A DNA stretch of 64,000 nucleotides, from contig NZ_CP126889.1 in NCBI RefSeq assembly GCF_030246845.1, forward strand, positions 1,550,001 through 1,614,000, given 5' to 3'. The notes beneath the pieces were generated by a model. The model was given only the letters and a program-made list of their open reading frames with translations, was not told the DNA's origin and made no database searches. A program made the translations under genes and the position numbers. The stretch's first letter is position 1. Every line of letters starts with the position of its first letter. Of the stretch, positions 55,352 through 64,000 are shown in pieces. Origin of the DNA: Enhydrobacter sp. (GTDB lineage: Bacteria; Pseudomonadota; Alphaproteobacteria; Reyranellales; Reyranellaceae).

Positions 55352-56101
55352 TCAATGCAGGCCTCCCAGATAGACGGCACGCACCTCGGCGTTGTTGCGC
55401 ACCTCCTCCGGCTGGCCGCCGGCGATCAGGCGACCGCGATCGAGCACGATGATGCGGTCGGCCTGGCCGAAAACCACGTCCATATCGTGCTCGGTGAACA
55501 AGACGGCGATCTCCTGCGCACGCGCCAGATTGGCCGCCAGCTCCATCAGGGCCACGCGTTCGCGAGGGGCCATGCCGGCGGTCGGCTCGTCCATCAGCAG
55601 AAGGCGCGGGCTGTTGGCGAGCGCCATGGCGAGCTCGACCCGCTTCAGGTCGCCGTAAGCCAGCACGGCGCAGGATCGCCCGGCCTGGTCGAGCATGCCG
55701 ACCCGCTCCAGGAGCGCATCCGCTTCCGCCCTCAGCGCAGTGCCGAATCTCGCCAGGAGAGAGCCGAGCTTGCCGGCATGCGAGTAGAGCGCCATCTGCA
55801 CGTTCTCGCGCACGCTGAGCGAGGCGAAGGTCGCGGTGATCTGGAAGGTCCTGCCGACACCCAGGCGCCAGATGGCACGCGGGCTCAGACCGACGATGTC
55901 GCGCCCCGCCAGCCGCACGAGGCCGCTGTCCGGCGCAAGCTGGCCGTTCAGCATGTTGAAGCAGGTGCTCTTGCCGGCACCATTGGGGCCGATCAGCGCC
56001 AAGAGCTCGCCGGCCGAGACGGCGAAGGAAACGTCCGCCACGGCCTGCACGCCGCCAAAGGCCTTGTGCAGGCCGTCGACCTGGAGAACAGGCTCCCTCA
56101 C
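55352..56101 (-). CDS. livG: Liv-type ABC importer, ATPase (LivG family), right-hand operon
   Basis: This is a 249-residue ATPase with Walker A GPNGAGKST, TFQITATFASLSVREN, LAYGDLKRVELAMAL in place of LSGGQ, Walker B LLLMDEPTAGM and EHDMD. Its GTG start overlaps the permease stop (GTGA). Confidence 0.93.
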   Translation of the reverse strand: MREPVLQVDGLHKAFGGVQAVADVSFAVSAGELLALIGPNGAGKSTCFNMLNGQLAPDSGLVRLAGRDIVGLSPRAIWRLGVGRTFQITATFASLSVRENVQMALYSHAGKLGSLLARFGTALRAEADALLERVGMLDQAGRSCAVLAYGDLKRVELAMALANSPRLLLMDEPTAGMAPRERVALMELAANLARAQEIAVLFTEHDMDVVFGQADRIIVLDRGRLIAGGQPEEVRNNAEVRAVYLGGLH

Positions 56102-57975
56102 GCAGCCTGCTCCCGCCCGCGGGCGAACAGGGCCTTCACGCCGCCGACCAGACCTTGCGGGAACAGCACGACGATCAACAGGATCACGAGACCGAAGACG
56201 GCACGCCAGTAGTCCGTCTCGCGCGCCAGCACGTCGCGCAGCCAGGTGAAGAGGCCGGCGCCGACCACCGGGCCGGTCAGAGTCTCGACGCCGCCCAGCA
56301 ACACCATCACCAGCCCATCTGTCGACTGCGAGATCGAGGCCGCGGAGGGCGAGATGCTGCCCTTGGAGAAGGCGAGGACGACGCCTGCGAGGCCCGCCAT
56401 CGCACCGGCCAGCACGAACGCCGCCCACTGGAAGCCGCGCGCGTCGATGCCGATCGCCTCGGCCCGCAGCGGCGAATCGCGCGCGGCGCGCAGGGTGTAG
56501 CCGAAGGGCGAGAACAGGACGCGCCACAGGAAGGCGATGCCGAGCCCGCAGGAGATCACCGTCAGGTAATAGTAGGCCGTCTTGCCCGAGAGCCATGCCG
56601 CGGGCCAGATGCCGACCATGCCGTTGCTGCCGGATGTCAGCGAATCCCACTGGAAGACGATCGACCAGGTGATCTGGGCAAAGGCGAGGGTCAGCATGGC
56701 GAGATAGACGCCGCTCAGCCGCACGCAGAACCAGCCGTAGAGGCCGGCGAAGGCGGCAGCGACAAACGGCGCCAGCAGGAAGGCCGCCTCCATCGGCAGG
56801 CCGGCGCGCTTCAGCAGCACCGCCCCGGCATAGGCCCCCAGCCCGAAATAGGCGGCATGGCCGAACGAGATCATGCCGGCCGGGCCCATGATGAAATGAA
56901 GGCTGGTGGCGAACAGCGCGAAGCAGGCGATGTCGATGAGGAGGGCGGCCATATAGTCGTCGCTCGCGAGCGGCGCGAGCAGGAGCAGCGCGATCCAAAG
57001 GAGCGCCGTCATCGGGCGGGGCGGCCTGAGCGGCGCCGGCACGCTGCCGGCTGCCCGCACCACGGCCGGGGGTTTGCCCAGCAGGCCGTAGGGCCGCAGC
57101 ACCAGCACGACGCCCATGATCACGAACTCGACCACCAGCACGAGCCTGGAGAAATCGACCTCGAAGCCGAGTGGCCGGATCGTGCCGATGCCGATGCAGA
57201 GGGCCTTGGCGACGCCGATCAGGATCGCCGCCAGCAGGGCTCCCGGCAGGCTGCCGAGCCCGCCCACCACGGTGACGACGAAGGCATCGGCGATCACCGG
57301 AAGATCGAGCTCAAGGTTGGCAGGCTCGCGCGGGATCTGCAGAGCGCCGCCGAGCCCGGCCAGCACCGCACCGACGAAGAACACCGAGGTGAAGAGCATG
57401 GCCTGGTCGACGCCGAGGGCGCCGACCATCTCGCGATCCTGCGTCGCCGCCCGCACCAGCGCTCCCCAGCGGGTGCGCGCGAGTAGCAGCCAGAGCAGCC
57501 CGAGCACCACCGGACCGATCGCGATCAGCAGCAGGTCATAGGCCGGAATGCGCTTGCCCAGGATGTCGACCGCCATCCCGAGCCCGGGCGCGCGCGGGCC
57601 GACGAGATCCTCCGATCCCCAGACGTAGAGCGCGCCATCCTTGACGATCAGCACGATGGCGAAGGTCGCCAGCAACTGGAAGAGCTCCGGCGCATGGTAG
57701 ATGCGCCGCAACACCAGCACCTCGACGATCACGCCCACCACGCCGACCGCGACCGCCGCTAGGACGACGCCGCTCCAGAAGCCGATCGGCGTCCGGCCCA
57801 GCGCCTGGATCGCGCTGTAGGCCATGTAGAGGCCCAGCATGTAGAACGAGCCGTGCGCAAAATTGACGATGCGCGTGACGCCGAAGATCAGAGACAGGCC
57901 AGCCGACACCAAGAACAACGACGATGCGTCGGTCAGCCCGTTCAGGAGCTGGATGAGGAGCGAGGGGAAGGTCAC
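56098..57975 (-). CDS. Fused LivH-LivM permease of a Liv-type ABC importer
   Basis: This is a 625-residue membrane protein. The first half (about 1-305) reads as LivH (LIFGVTRIVNFAHGSFYMLG, VVTVVGGLGSLPGALLAA) and the second (about 325-620) as LivM (IMGPAGMISFGHAAYFGLGAY, VMVLLGGVETLTGPVVGAGL). A short linker (GKPPAVVRAAGSVPAPLRPP) joins them. The two permeases are separate genes in the importer at 37206-39037, so this is a true gene fusion. It uses a GTG start. Confidence 0.92.
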   Translation of the reverse strand: MTFPSLLIQLLNGLTDASSLFLVSAGLSLIFGVTRIVNFAHGSFYMLGLYMAYSAIQALGRTPIGFWSGVVLAAVAVGVVGVIVEVLVLRRIYHAPELFQLLATFAIVLIVKDGALYVWGSEDLVGPRAPGLGMAVDILGKRIPAYDLLLIAIGPVVLGLLWLLLARTRWGALVRAATQDREMVGALGVDQAMLFTSVFFVGAVLAGLGGALQIPREPANLELDLPVIADAFVVTVVGGLGSLPGALLAAILIGVAKALCIGIGTIRPLGFEVDFSRLVLVVEFVIMGVVLVLRPYGLLGKPPAVVRAAGSVPAPLRPPRPMTALLWIALLLLAPLASDDYMAALLIDIACFALFATSLHFIMGPAGMISFGHAAYFGLGAYAGAVLLKRAGLPMEAAFLLAPFVAAAFAGLYGWFCVRLSGVYLAMLTLAFAQITWSIVFQWDSLTSGSNGMVGIWPAAWLSGKTAYYYLTVISCGLGIAFLWRVLFSPFGYTLRAARDSPLRAEAIGIDARGFQWAAFVLAGAMAGLAGVVLAFSKGSISPSAASISQSTDGLVMVLLGGVETLTGPVVGAGLFTWLRDVLARETDYWRAVFGLVILLIVVLFPQGLVGGVKALFARGREQAA

Positions 57976-58021
57976 GTCGATTCACAGGGACCGGCACACC
58001 ACGCGCACGGTCCGGAAGAGA

Positions 58022-59227
58022 TCAGTTGGCCGGCCTCATCTTCTTCACCTCGGCGTCCCCCGGCAGGACGTCCTTGCCGTCGACGAAGTGCCAGTCGGTC
58101 ATGTACCCCTTGCCGTCCTTGACGGCGATGCGGCCGACGAAGGCGCCCATCGTCGACTGGTGATCGATCGCGCGGAACGTCACCGCGCCGAACGGCGTCG
58201 CGACCTGCAGCCCCGCCATGGCCACGACCAGCTTGTCCTGGTCGAGGGCGCCGGCCTTCCTGATCGCCGCCACCGCCGACATCACCGTCGAGTAGCCGAC
58301 GACCGACCCGAGCCGCGGATAGTCGTGGAACTTCGCCTTGTAGGCGTTGAAGAACCTGGTGTGCTCGGGTGTCTGGAGATCCTGCCAGGGATAGCCGGTC
58401 ACATACCAGCCGACCGGCGCCTCGTCCTTCAGCGGGTCGAGATATTCGGGCTCGCCGCCCAAGAGGTCGAACACCGCCACGTTCTTGAACAGGCCGCGCT
58501 CGCTGCCGGCGCGCACGAACTTGGCGAGATCGGCGCCGAACAGGGAGGAGAAGATCGCATCGGGCTTGGCATCGGCCAGCGCCTGGGCGACCGTGCCGGC
58601 ATCGATCTTGCCGAGCGGCGTGGCCTGCTCGGCGACGAACTCGGCATCGGGTTGCTTCGCCTTCAGGAGTTCCTTGAAGGCGGCCGTCGCCGATTGCCCG
58701 TATTCGTAGTTCGGATAGACGATCGCCCAGCGCTTCTTGTGCAGCCTGGCCGCGTCGGGAATGAGCATCGCCGTCTGCATGTAGGTCGAAGGGCGCAGCC
58801 GGAAGGTGTAGGCATTGCCCTGACCCCACACGATCTTGTCGGTGAGCGGCTCGCCGGCGATGAACAGCGTCTTCTTCTGCTTGGCGAAGTCCGCGACGGC
58901 GAGGCCGACGTTCGAGGGGAAGGTGCCGATCAGGAAAGCGACCTTCTCGCGGCTCAGCAGTTCCTCGGCCGCGCGCACGGCGTCGGCCGGATTGCCGTTG
59001 TCGTCGCGGCTCACCACCTCGATCTTGCGGCCGAGCACGCCGCCCGCCGCATTGACCTCGTCGACCGCGAGTTCCATGCCTTTCTTGTAGGGATCGAGAA
59101 AGGCGGCGAAGACCTTGTAGCTGTTGATCTCGCCCAGCTTGATCGGCTCCTGCGCAAGAGCCGGTACCGTGAACGAGAGAGCAAGGAGCGCCGTGGCGCC
59201 CGCCAGCAGACGATTGCGGGTCAGCAT
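58022..59227 (-). CDS. Liv-type ABC importer, substrate-binding protein, right-hand operon
   Basis: This is a 401-residue periplasmic protein with a cleavable signal (LLAGATALLALSFTVPALAQ). The mature part is a type I binding protein (IKLGEINSYKVFAAFLDPYKKG, SRDDNGNPADAVRAAEELL, VYPNYEYGQSATAAFKELL). GGGGGA precedes the ATG. Encoded among the molybdenum hydroxylase and reductase genes, its ligand is probably the heterocyclic or aromatic substrate of the pathway. Confidence 0.92.
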   Translation of the reverse strand: MLTRNRLLAGATALLALSFTVPALAQEPIKLGEINSYKVFAAFLDPYKKGMELAVDEVNAAGGVLGRKIEVVSRDDNGNPADAVRAAEELLSREKVAFLIGTFPSNVGLAVADFAKQKKTLFIAGEPLTDKIVWGQGNAYTFRLRPSTYMQTAMLIPDAARLHKKRWAIVYPNYEYGQSATAAFKELLKAKQPDAEFVAEQATPLGKIDAGTVAQALADAKPDAIFSSLFGADLAKFVRAGSERGLFKNVAVFDLLGGEPEYLDPLKDEAPVGWYVTGYPWQDLQTPEHTRFFNAYKAKFHDYPRLGSVVGYSTVMSAVAAIRKAGALDQDKLVVAMAGLQVATPFGAVTFRAIDHQSTMGAFVGRIAVKDGKGYMTDWHFVDGKDVLPGDAEVKKMRPAN

Positions 59228-59241
59228 GAGGTCCCCCTTTT

Positions 59242-60126
59242 TCACATGAAGCTTCCCGGACGCGAGCCTAGCGAGGCCGGGCGGCCCGAGACAAGCGCGG
59301 CATCCCGCCGACGTTCCTCCAGGCGCCACGCGCCCTGCAGCGAGAGAGCGGCGCCCTCGATGCGGCCGAGCAGGCACAGTCGGCGGGCTTCGGCCGCGCC
59401 GCCGTCGAGCGCCTCCGCCACGAGCGCCGGCGGCAACCGCCCGACCGCGACCGTCACCGGCAGGTCGAGAAGGTCGCTGTCGGGATCGAGGTCGCGTGCG
59501 GGACGACGCTCGATCGCCGGATGATCGATGTTCACGGCGTTGGCAACCACCGTCGCGGCCGCATCGGCGGCGGCCGCTGTCGTCGCCAGCACAGTGACGC
59601 TGTCGGCGATGCCGAGCGAGAAGGAGCGGCCGCGCCAGCCCGAGGTGGCGATGCCCCGCACCATGCGATCGTCCGTGATTTCGACAGTGCCATCGAGGGC
59701 CCGGGCGAAGATGCCCGCGCGCAGGCTGTGCCCCGGTCCGAGATGGAAGGCGATATCGCCGCCATTATTGACGTAGGCCTTGTCGAGCGAGCGACCGGCA
59801 CGCATTGCCCCCAGGACCTCGTCGGCCACTGCGCCCGCCACCGCGGCCATGGGCGTGATGAAGATGTCGCGATAGGGCCATACCGCCGCGCCCATGCGCC
59901 GGGCCACCGGGCCTTGCAGCAGCGGGCGGGCGTCGCCGACCGGGCGGCGCAGCATTGGCAGCTCACGGACCAGCGTGGGCAGAATGTCGCCGAAGCGGTC
60001 GGTGGCCTGTCGGTAGGCCCGCTCCGCTTCGTCCCGGACGCCGAAGGCCTCGATGACAAGGTCGATGGGGCCGTGCTGCAGATGCAGCCGACCGTCGGGC
60101 AGGCGAGCGGCAACGGCCCCGGTCAC
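59242..60126 (-). CDS. UPF0280 family protein (ApbE-like fold)
   Basis: This is a 294-residue protein. Segments such as GPIDLVIEAFG, TPMAAVAGAVADEVLGAM, YVNNGGDIAFHL and GIADSVTVLATTAAAADAAATVVANAV are typical of UPF0280. This family shares its fold with flavin transferases of the ApbE type, which would fit a helper role for the neighbouring redox enzyme, but no activity is established. Its GTG start overlaps the reductase-like stop (GTGA). Confidence 0.9.
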   Translation of the reverse strand: MTGAVAARLPDGRLHLQHGPIDLVIEAFGVRDEAERAYRQATDRFGDILPTLVRELPMLRRPVGDARPLLQGPVARRMGAAVWPYRDIFITPMAAVAGAVADEVLGAMRAGRSLDKAYVNNGGDIAFHLGPGHSLRAGIFARALDGTVEITDDRMVRGIATSGWRGRSFSLGIADSVTVLATTAAAADAAATVVANAVNIDHPAIERRPARDLDPDSDLLDLPVTVAVGRLPPALVAEALDGGAAEARRLCLLGRIEGAALSLQGAWRLEERRRDAALVSGRPASLGSRPGSFM

Positions 60127-61580
60127 TTCTCGTCTCCATCGAAGCGCACGCGCTGGCCGCGCAGCACTTCCTCGAGCGTCACCGCGCGCGAGGCATAACC
60201 GCCCAAGGCCGCATAGTCGTCGGCCCGCAGCGTGAACTCGATCGGCGCCACCAACGCCGGCGTCGGCACGTATCCGAACGATCTTTCGGGCATGCCCGCG
60301 ACATCGACCATCAGGGTGATGCCGCCGCCCGGCCAGACATAGGCCGGCACGCCGCCCAGCGTCACCTTGGTGAGGGTCTGGCGCACCGAGCGCGTCAGCC
60401 GCACCGGATTTTCCGTGACACCGGCCCGCAGCGAGCCGCCGGCCCCCGCCATGAAGAGCACGGTGCAAAGCGCCGGCTCGCAGTTCTCGGCGATACGCTC
60501 GACGACCCGCCGTACCGGCTCAGGCATATCCTTCGATCGCGGCACGAGGTCCCGATCGAGCTCGAACCACGCCGAATGTTCGCCCGTGGTGGAAACCATC
60601 AGGAGCCGCAGGCCAGGCCACGCGACACCCGGATCGATCTTCTCGACGATCTCCAGCGGGTCGCGCACATCGGTGCCGCCCCAGCCCAGGCCCGGCTCGG
60701 CCGTCTGGAAATAGCGGCCCGGGGTGGATCTGCGGCCGCGCACGCGAATGCCGGCGGGCTTCATGTCGAGGAAACGACCGCCCTGATGCTCCGTCAGCAC
60801 GCCTGTAATGTGGTCGTCGACCACGATCACCTCGTCGACATGGTCCTTCCATTGCGGCGCGAACATGCCGATGGTGGCCGAGCCGCAGCCAACCCGCATG
60901 CGTTCCTCGAGCTGGCCGTTCACGATCGGCGGCTGGCCCGATTGCACCACGACGGTCGAGCCGCCGTCGATCGCAAGCTCGGCGGGCTCGCGATTGCAGA
61001 GCGCCAGCAGCGTGTCGCAGGTGACCACACCCTCCTTCTTGCTGCCGCCCGTGAGGTGATGGACCCCGCCCAGCGACAGCATCTGCGAGCCGTACTCCGC
61101 GGTGGTGACATGGCCCACCGCCTCGCCCTTCACCCGTACCGCCGCCTGCTCGGGGCCGAGATAGCGGTCGGTGTCGATCTTCACCTTGACCCCGCAGTAG
61201 CTGAAGATCCCCTCGGTCACGACCGTGACCATGTCGACGCCCTCGTGTCGCGACGAGACGATGAAGGGTGCGGGCTTGTAGTCGGGATAGGTCGTGGTCG
61301 CGCCGATGCCGGTCACGAAAGCGCCCTCGCCCCTTCCCAGGACGTCGGAGCCGAGCTCGCCGGCCCAGCCGCCGCTGCCTTCGACGAAGGCCACGCGCGC
61401 CAGATCGGGCTTGGCCAGCAGCACCAGCGGATCGACCCGGACCAGCTTGCCGCTCTCGTTGGCATAGCGGTCGCAGGCGCCGGCGCGGCCCGGACGAATG
61501 CGGCAGAGCACAGGACAGGCATCGCAGCGGATGATGCCCGCCTTTTGCTCCGCCTCGGTGAGCGCCAGCTCGTCGCTCAC
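60123..61580 (-). CDS. 6-hydroxynicotinate reductase-like iron-sulfur protein
   Basis: This is a 485-residue protein. An N-terminal cluster motif C19-x2-C22-x3-C26-x9-C36 (CDACPVLCRIRPGRAGAC) is followed by a large catalytic region (ATTTYPDYKPAPFIVSSRHE, EGIFSYCGVKVKIDTDRYLG, HHLTGGSKKEGVVTCDTLLA). I recognise this as the family of 6-hydroxynicotinate reductase from the nicotinate-fermenting clostridium Eubacterium barkeri, which reduces the ring with ferredoxin. Substrate identity here is not proven. GTG start overlapping the preceding stop (GTGA) couples it to the molybdenum enzyme. Confidence 0.75.
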   Translation of the reverse strand: MSDELALTEAEQKAGIIRCDACPVLCRIRPGRAGACDRYANESGKLVRVDPLVLLAKPDLARVAFVEGSGGWAGELGSDVLGRGEGAFVTGIGATTTYPDYKPAPFIVSSRHEGVDMVTVVTEGIFSYCGVKVKIDTDRYLGPEQAAVRVKGEAVGHVTTAEYGSQMLSLGGVHHLTGGSKKEGVVTCDTLLALCNREPAELAIDGGSTVVVQSGQPPIVNGQLEERMRVGCGSATIGMFAPQWKDHVDEVIVVDDHITGVLTEHQGGRFLDMKPAGIRVRGRRSTPGRYFQTAEPGLGWGGTDVRDPLEIVEKIDPGVAWPGLRLLMVSTTGEHSAWFELDRDLVPRSKDMPEPVRRVVERIAENCEPALCTVLFMAGAGGSLRAGVTENPVRLTRSVRQTLTKVTLGGVPAYVWPGGGITLMVDVAGMPERSFGYVPTPALVAPIEFTLRADDYAALGGYASRAVTLEEVLRGQRVRFDGDEK

Positions 61581-64000
61581 GGCTCGCCTCCCTTCAGCGC
61601 AAGAATTGCCTCCCGAAGCCGGTGGGGCAGCAGGGGAACACGGCGCGCCCGCACGCCGGTCGCATGGTGCACCGCTCCCAGGATGGCCGGCGCGGTCGGC
61701 ACCAGCCCCGGCTCGCCCACGCCCTTGGCGCCGGAGGGTCCCAAGGGCTCGCGATCCTCGATCAGCAGGCACTCGATCTCGGGCACGTCACCCACCGTCG
61801 GGATCAGATAGTCGTGCAGGTTCTCGGTACGACCGGGCAGATACTCTTCCATCAGGGCGAGCCCCAGCCCTTGCGCGATGCCGCCTTCGATCTGGCCCTC
61901 GACCAGAGTGGGATTGATGGCCTTGCCGACGTCATGGGCGGCCACGATGCGCAGCACCTTGACGGTGCCGAGCTCGATATCGACCTCGACCGTCGCCATC
62001 TGGACCGCGAAGGCGTAGGTGGCATACGGAATGCCCTGGCCGTCGGCATCGAGCGGCGTGGTCGGCGGGTCGAAAACGCCTTCGCCCATCAAAGAGCCGA
62101 TCCTGGCGAGATCCAGCGTGTGGACCTCGCCGCCGTCGCACACCCTCAGCGTGCCCCCTTCGAGCGACAGCCGCGCGTCGTCTCCGGCATTGGCCAGTCG
62201 CAGGATCTGCTGCCGAAGGTCTCGGCCTGCCGCCTCGGCCGCACGGCCCGATACGAAGGTCTGGCGCGAGGCCGAAGTCTTGCCGGCGTCGGCGGTGAGA
62301 TCGGTGTCGCCGCTGACCAGCGTGAGCTGCCCCACCGGCAGGCCCAGCGCATCGGCAGCGATCTGGGTCATGATGGTGTTGCTGCCCTGGCCGATATCAA
62401 GCGCCCCGTTGTAGAGCGTAAGGGTGCCATCGGCTGCGAGCCCCACCCGCATGCGCGAGGGGTTCGACATCGAGGTATTGCCGATGCCGTACCACATGCA
62501 GCCAATACCGACCCCACGCCGCTTGGCCCCGCCTCTGGCATTGAACGCCGCCACCTCCTCATGCGCCTTTCGCCAGTACGGCCGCAGGGCGTCCAGACAT
62601 TGCGGCAGCCCTGCAGAGTGTTCCAGCGTCTGGCCGGTGGCGGTGGTGTCGCCGGCACGCAAGGCATTGCGATGCCGGAACTCCAGCCGGTCGATGCCGA
62701 GCCGGTCGGCCAGCTCGTCCATCATGGCTTCGTGCGCGATCGCGGCCTGGGGCACGCCGAAGCCGCGGAAGGCGCCGGCCGGCGGGCCGTTGGTGAAGAA
62801 GGCCTCGCCCCAGGTGCGCACGTTGGGCACGACATAAGGGCCCATGGCATGGACTGGCACGCGGTTGGCGACGGTTGGCCCCCAGGAGGCATAGGCGCCC
62901 GTATCGAAGGTAGCCGTCACGTCGCAGGCAAGCAGCCTGCCCTTCCCATCGCAGCCGAACCTGGCCTTGATGCGCGCCGGATGTCGCTTGGTGGTCGCCA
63001 TCATGCTTTCCGGTCGCGTGTACACCAGCGCCACCGGCCGGCCGAGCTTCCAGGCGGCCACGGCGATCAGGGGCTGGATGGACAGGTCGAGCTTGCCGCC
63101 GAAACCACCGCCACAGGCGGTCGGCACGATGCGCACCGCCTCCGGTGCAAGCCGCATGACGCTCGCGATCTCGTCACGATCCATATAGGGCGTCTGAGTC
63201 GTGGCATGAATCTCGATACGATCGCCCACGCGGCGGGCCCACCCTGCCTCCGGCTCGATATAGGCATGCTCGACGAACGAGGTCTCGAAAGTGCCCTCGG
63301 CGACCACTGCGCTGAGGCCAAATGCCGCCGTCGCGTCGCCGCGCCTCACCCCTCCCTCGAGCAGCAGGTTCCGTGGCTTGTCGGCCTGGACCAGTGGCGC
63401 GTCGGCTGCCATTGCGGCGTCGATCCCGACAACCGGCGGCTCGGGCGTCCACGCGATGGGCACTTCCTCCTCCCGCACCGCCAGCACCGCCGTCCGCTCG
63501 CCGACCAGCGCCAGAACCGCCTCGCCGCGGTATCTCACCAGGCCGTCGGCGAGGACCGGCTGATCCTTGATGTCTGGATAGATGCCGTAACCGTTGAAGG
63601 GAATATCGGCGGCCGTCAGGACGGCAGCGAGGCGAGCCCTCAGAGGTCCAAGGTCGCCAAGAACGAAGCGCGCCCGGGCATGGGGCGAGCGAATGACCCT
63701 GATCCACAAGGTGTCGGTCGGCATGACATCGGCGCCAAAAAGGTCGGTGCCTTTGACCTTGGGAACGCCATCGACACGGGGAATGCGTGCACCCACCGCA
63801 CAACCGGAAGGCGGGGCCGTGGCCTTCGGTCCTGCCCCCACGGCCAGCACGGCGTTGACGATCTTGGCATAGCCGGTGCAGCGGCAGAGCACGCCCCCCA
63901 GGGCCTCCTCCACCTCGGAGCGGCTGGGCCCGGGCCGGCGGAGCAGCAGGTCATGGGCCGCCATCAGCATGCCGGGCGTGCAGATGCCACACTGCGCGGC
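61577..64000 (-). CDS. Molybdenum hydroxylase, fused [2Fe-2S] and molybdopterin subunit (partial)
   Basis: The gene runs off the right edge; its N-terminus is missing and 807 residues are visible. The visible part opens with CGICTPG and CRCTGYAKI (second [2Fe-2S] site), then the molybdopterin domains: GGGFGGK, AFRGFGVPQAA, GALDIGQGSNT and the catalytic Glu in GAKGVGEPG. The FeS and Mo domains are in one chain, with no FAD domain, as in aldehyde oxidoreductases and some heterocycle hydroxylases. In this operon it probably hydroxylates the ring that the next protein reduces. Confidence 0.9.
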   Translation of the reverse strand, partial: AAQCGICTPGMLMAAHDLLLRRPGPSRSEVEEALGGVLCRCTGYAKIVNAVLAVGAGPKATAPPSGCAVGARIPRVDGVPKVKGTDLFGADVMPTDTLWIRVIRSPHARARFVLGDLGPLRARLAAVLTAADIPFNGYGIYPDIKDQPVLADGLVRYRGEAVLALVGERTAVLAVREEEVPIAWTPEPPVVGIDAAMAADAPLVQADKPRNLLLEGGVRRGDATAAFGLSAVVAEGTFETSFVEHAYIEPEAGWARRVGDRIEIHATTQTPYMDRDEIASVMRLAPEAVRIVPTACGGGFGGKLDLSIQPLIAVAAWKLGRPVALVYTRPESMMATTKRHPARIKARFGCDGKGRLLACDVTATFDTGAYASWGPTVANRVPVHAMGPYVVPNVRTWGEAFFTNGPPAGAFRGFGVPQAAIAHEAMMDELADRLGIDRLEFRHRNALRAGDTTATGQTLEHSAGLPQCLDALRPYWRKAHEEVAAFNARGGAKRRGVGIGCMWYGIGNTSMSNPSRMRVGLAADGTLTLYNGALDIGQGSNTIMTQIAADALGLPVGQLTLVSGDTDLTADAGKTSASRQTFVSGRAAEAAGRDLRQQILRLANAGDDARLSLEGGTLRVCDGGEVHTLDLARIGSLMGEGVFDPPTTPLDADGQGIPYATYAFAVQMATVEVDIELGTVKVLRIVAAHDVGKAINPTLVEGQIEGGIAQGLGLALMEEYLPGRTENLHDYLIPTVGDVPEIECLLIEDREPLGPSGAKGVGEPGLVPTAPAILGAVHHATGVRARRVPLLPHRLREAILALKGGEP

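Overview
The window is a GC-rich, gene-dense bacterial chromosome segment. Gene content and style point to an alphaproteobacterium, roughly a Rhizobiales or Rhodospirillales-type soil organism: many GTG/TTG starts, ATGA/GTGA start-stop overlaps, several Liv-type ABC importers, xanthine dehydrogenase-type enzymes, DUF4142 and DUF4168 proteins. The genus cannot be fixed from the sequence alone. I found no rRNA, tRNA, CRISPR array, transposase or phage gene.

Layout. (1) 1-1347: purC and a carboxymuconolactone decarboxylase-family gene. (2) 1385-11864: a potassium island. A full kdpFABCDE operon on the minus strand, with an extra 27-residue membrane microprotein ahead of kdpF, faces away from a kup gene. 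(3) 11876-12373: an unrecognised Cys-containing protein with a Fur-like palindrome in its promoter. (4) 12538-22492: a cluster related to srfABC. It has two paralogous SrfA-like membrane proteins, SrfB (actin/Hsp70-fold ATPase), SrfC (P-loop GTPase), a Sel1-repeat membrane protein and a small convergent coiled-coil membrane protein. (5) 22681-30305: single genes, namely a thiolase, an eight-TPR protein, a lipoprotein, DUF4168, a flavin monooxygenase, a TerB-COQ4-like fusion and an atypical SDR. (6) 30319-42274: xdhAB, two allantoinase/deacetylase-like genes, a five-gene Liv-type importer, a P1 peptidase and an SDR. This looks like uptake and breakdown of a purine or other cyclic nitrogen compound. 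(7) 42386-50366: housekeeping and stress genes, including YihY, a CBS protein, QueC, DUF4142, Usp, a GST-ArsR-SRPBCC operon with a clear double-palindrome operator, a secreted Kazal-domain protein and a VOC protein. (8) 50444-52492: an amidase coupled to an aspartate dehydrogenase-like gene broken by a one-base frameshift. (9) 52576-64000: a tight minus-strand operon running in from beyond the right edge. It encodes a molybdenum hydroxylase, a 6-hydroxynicotinate reductase-like Fe-S protein, UPF0280, a complete Liv-type importer (with fused LivH-LivM permease) and an ATP-dependent hydantoinase/oxoprolinase subunit.

The two most interesting systems are the srfABC-like cluster, which joins an actin-like ATPase and a dynamin-like GTPase to four single-pass membrane proteins, and the right-hand operon. 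The latter reads as import, hydroxylation, ferredoxin-type ring reduction and ATP-driven lactam opening of an N-heterocycle. All functions are inferred from motifs recognised by eye and from gene order; no database search was run.
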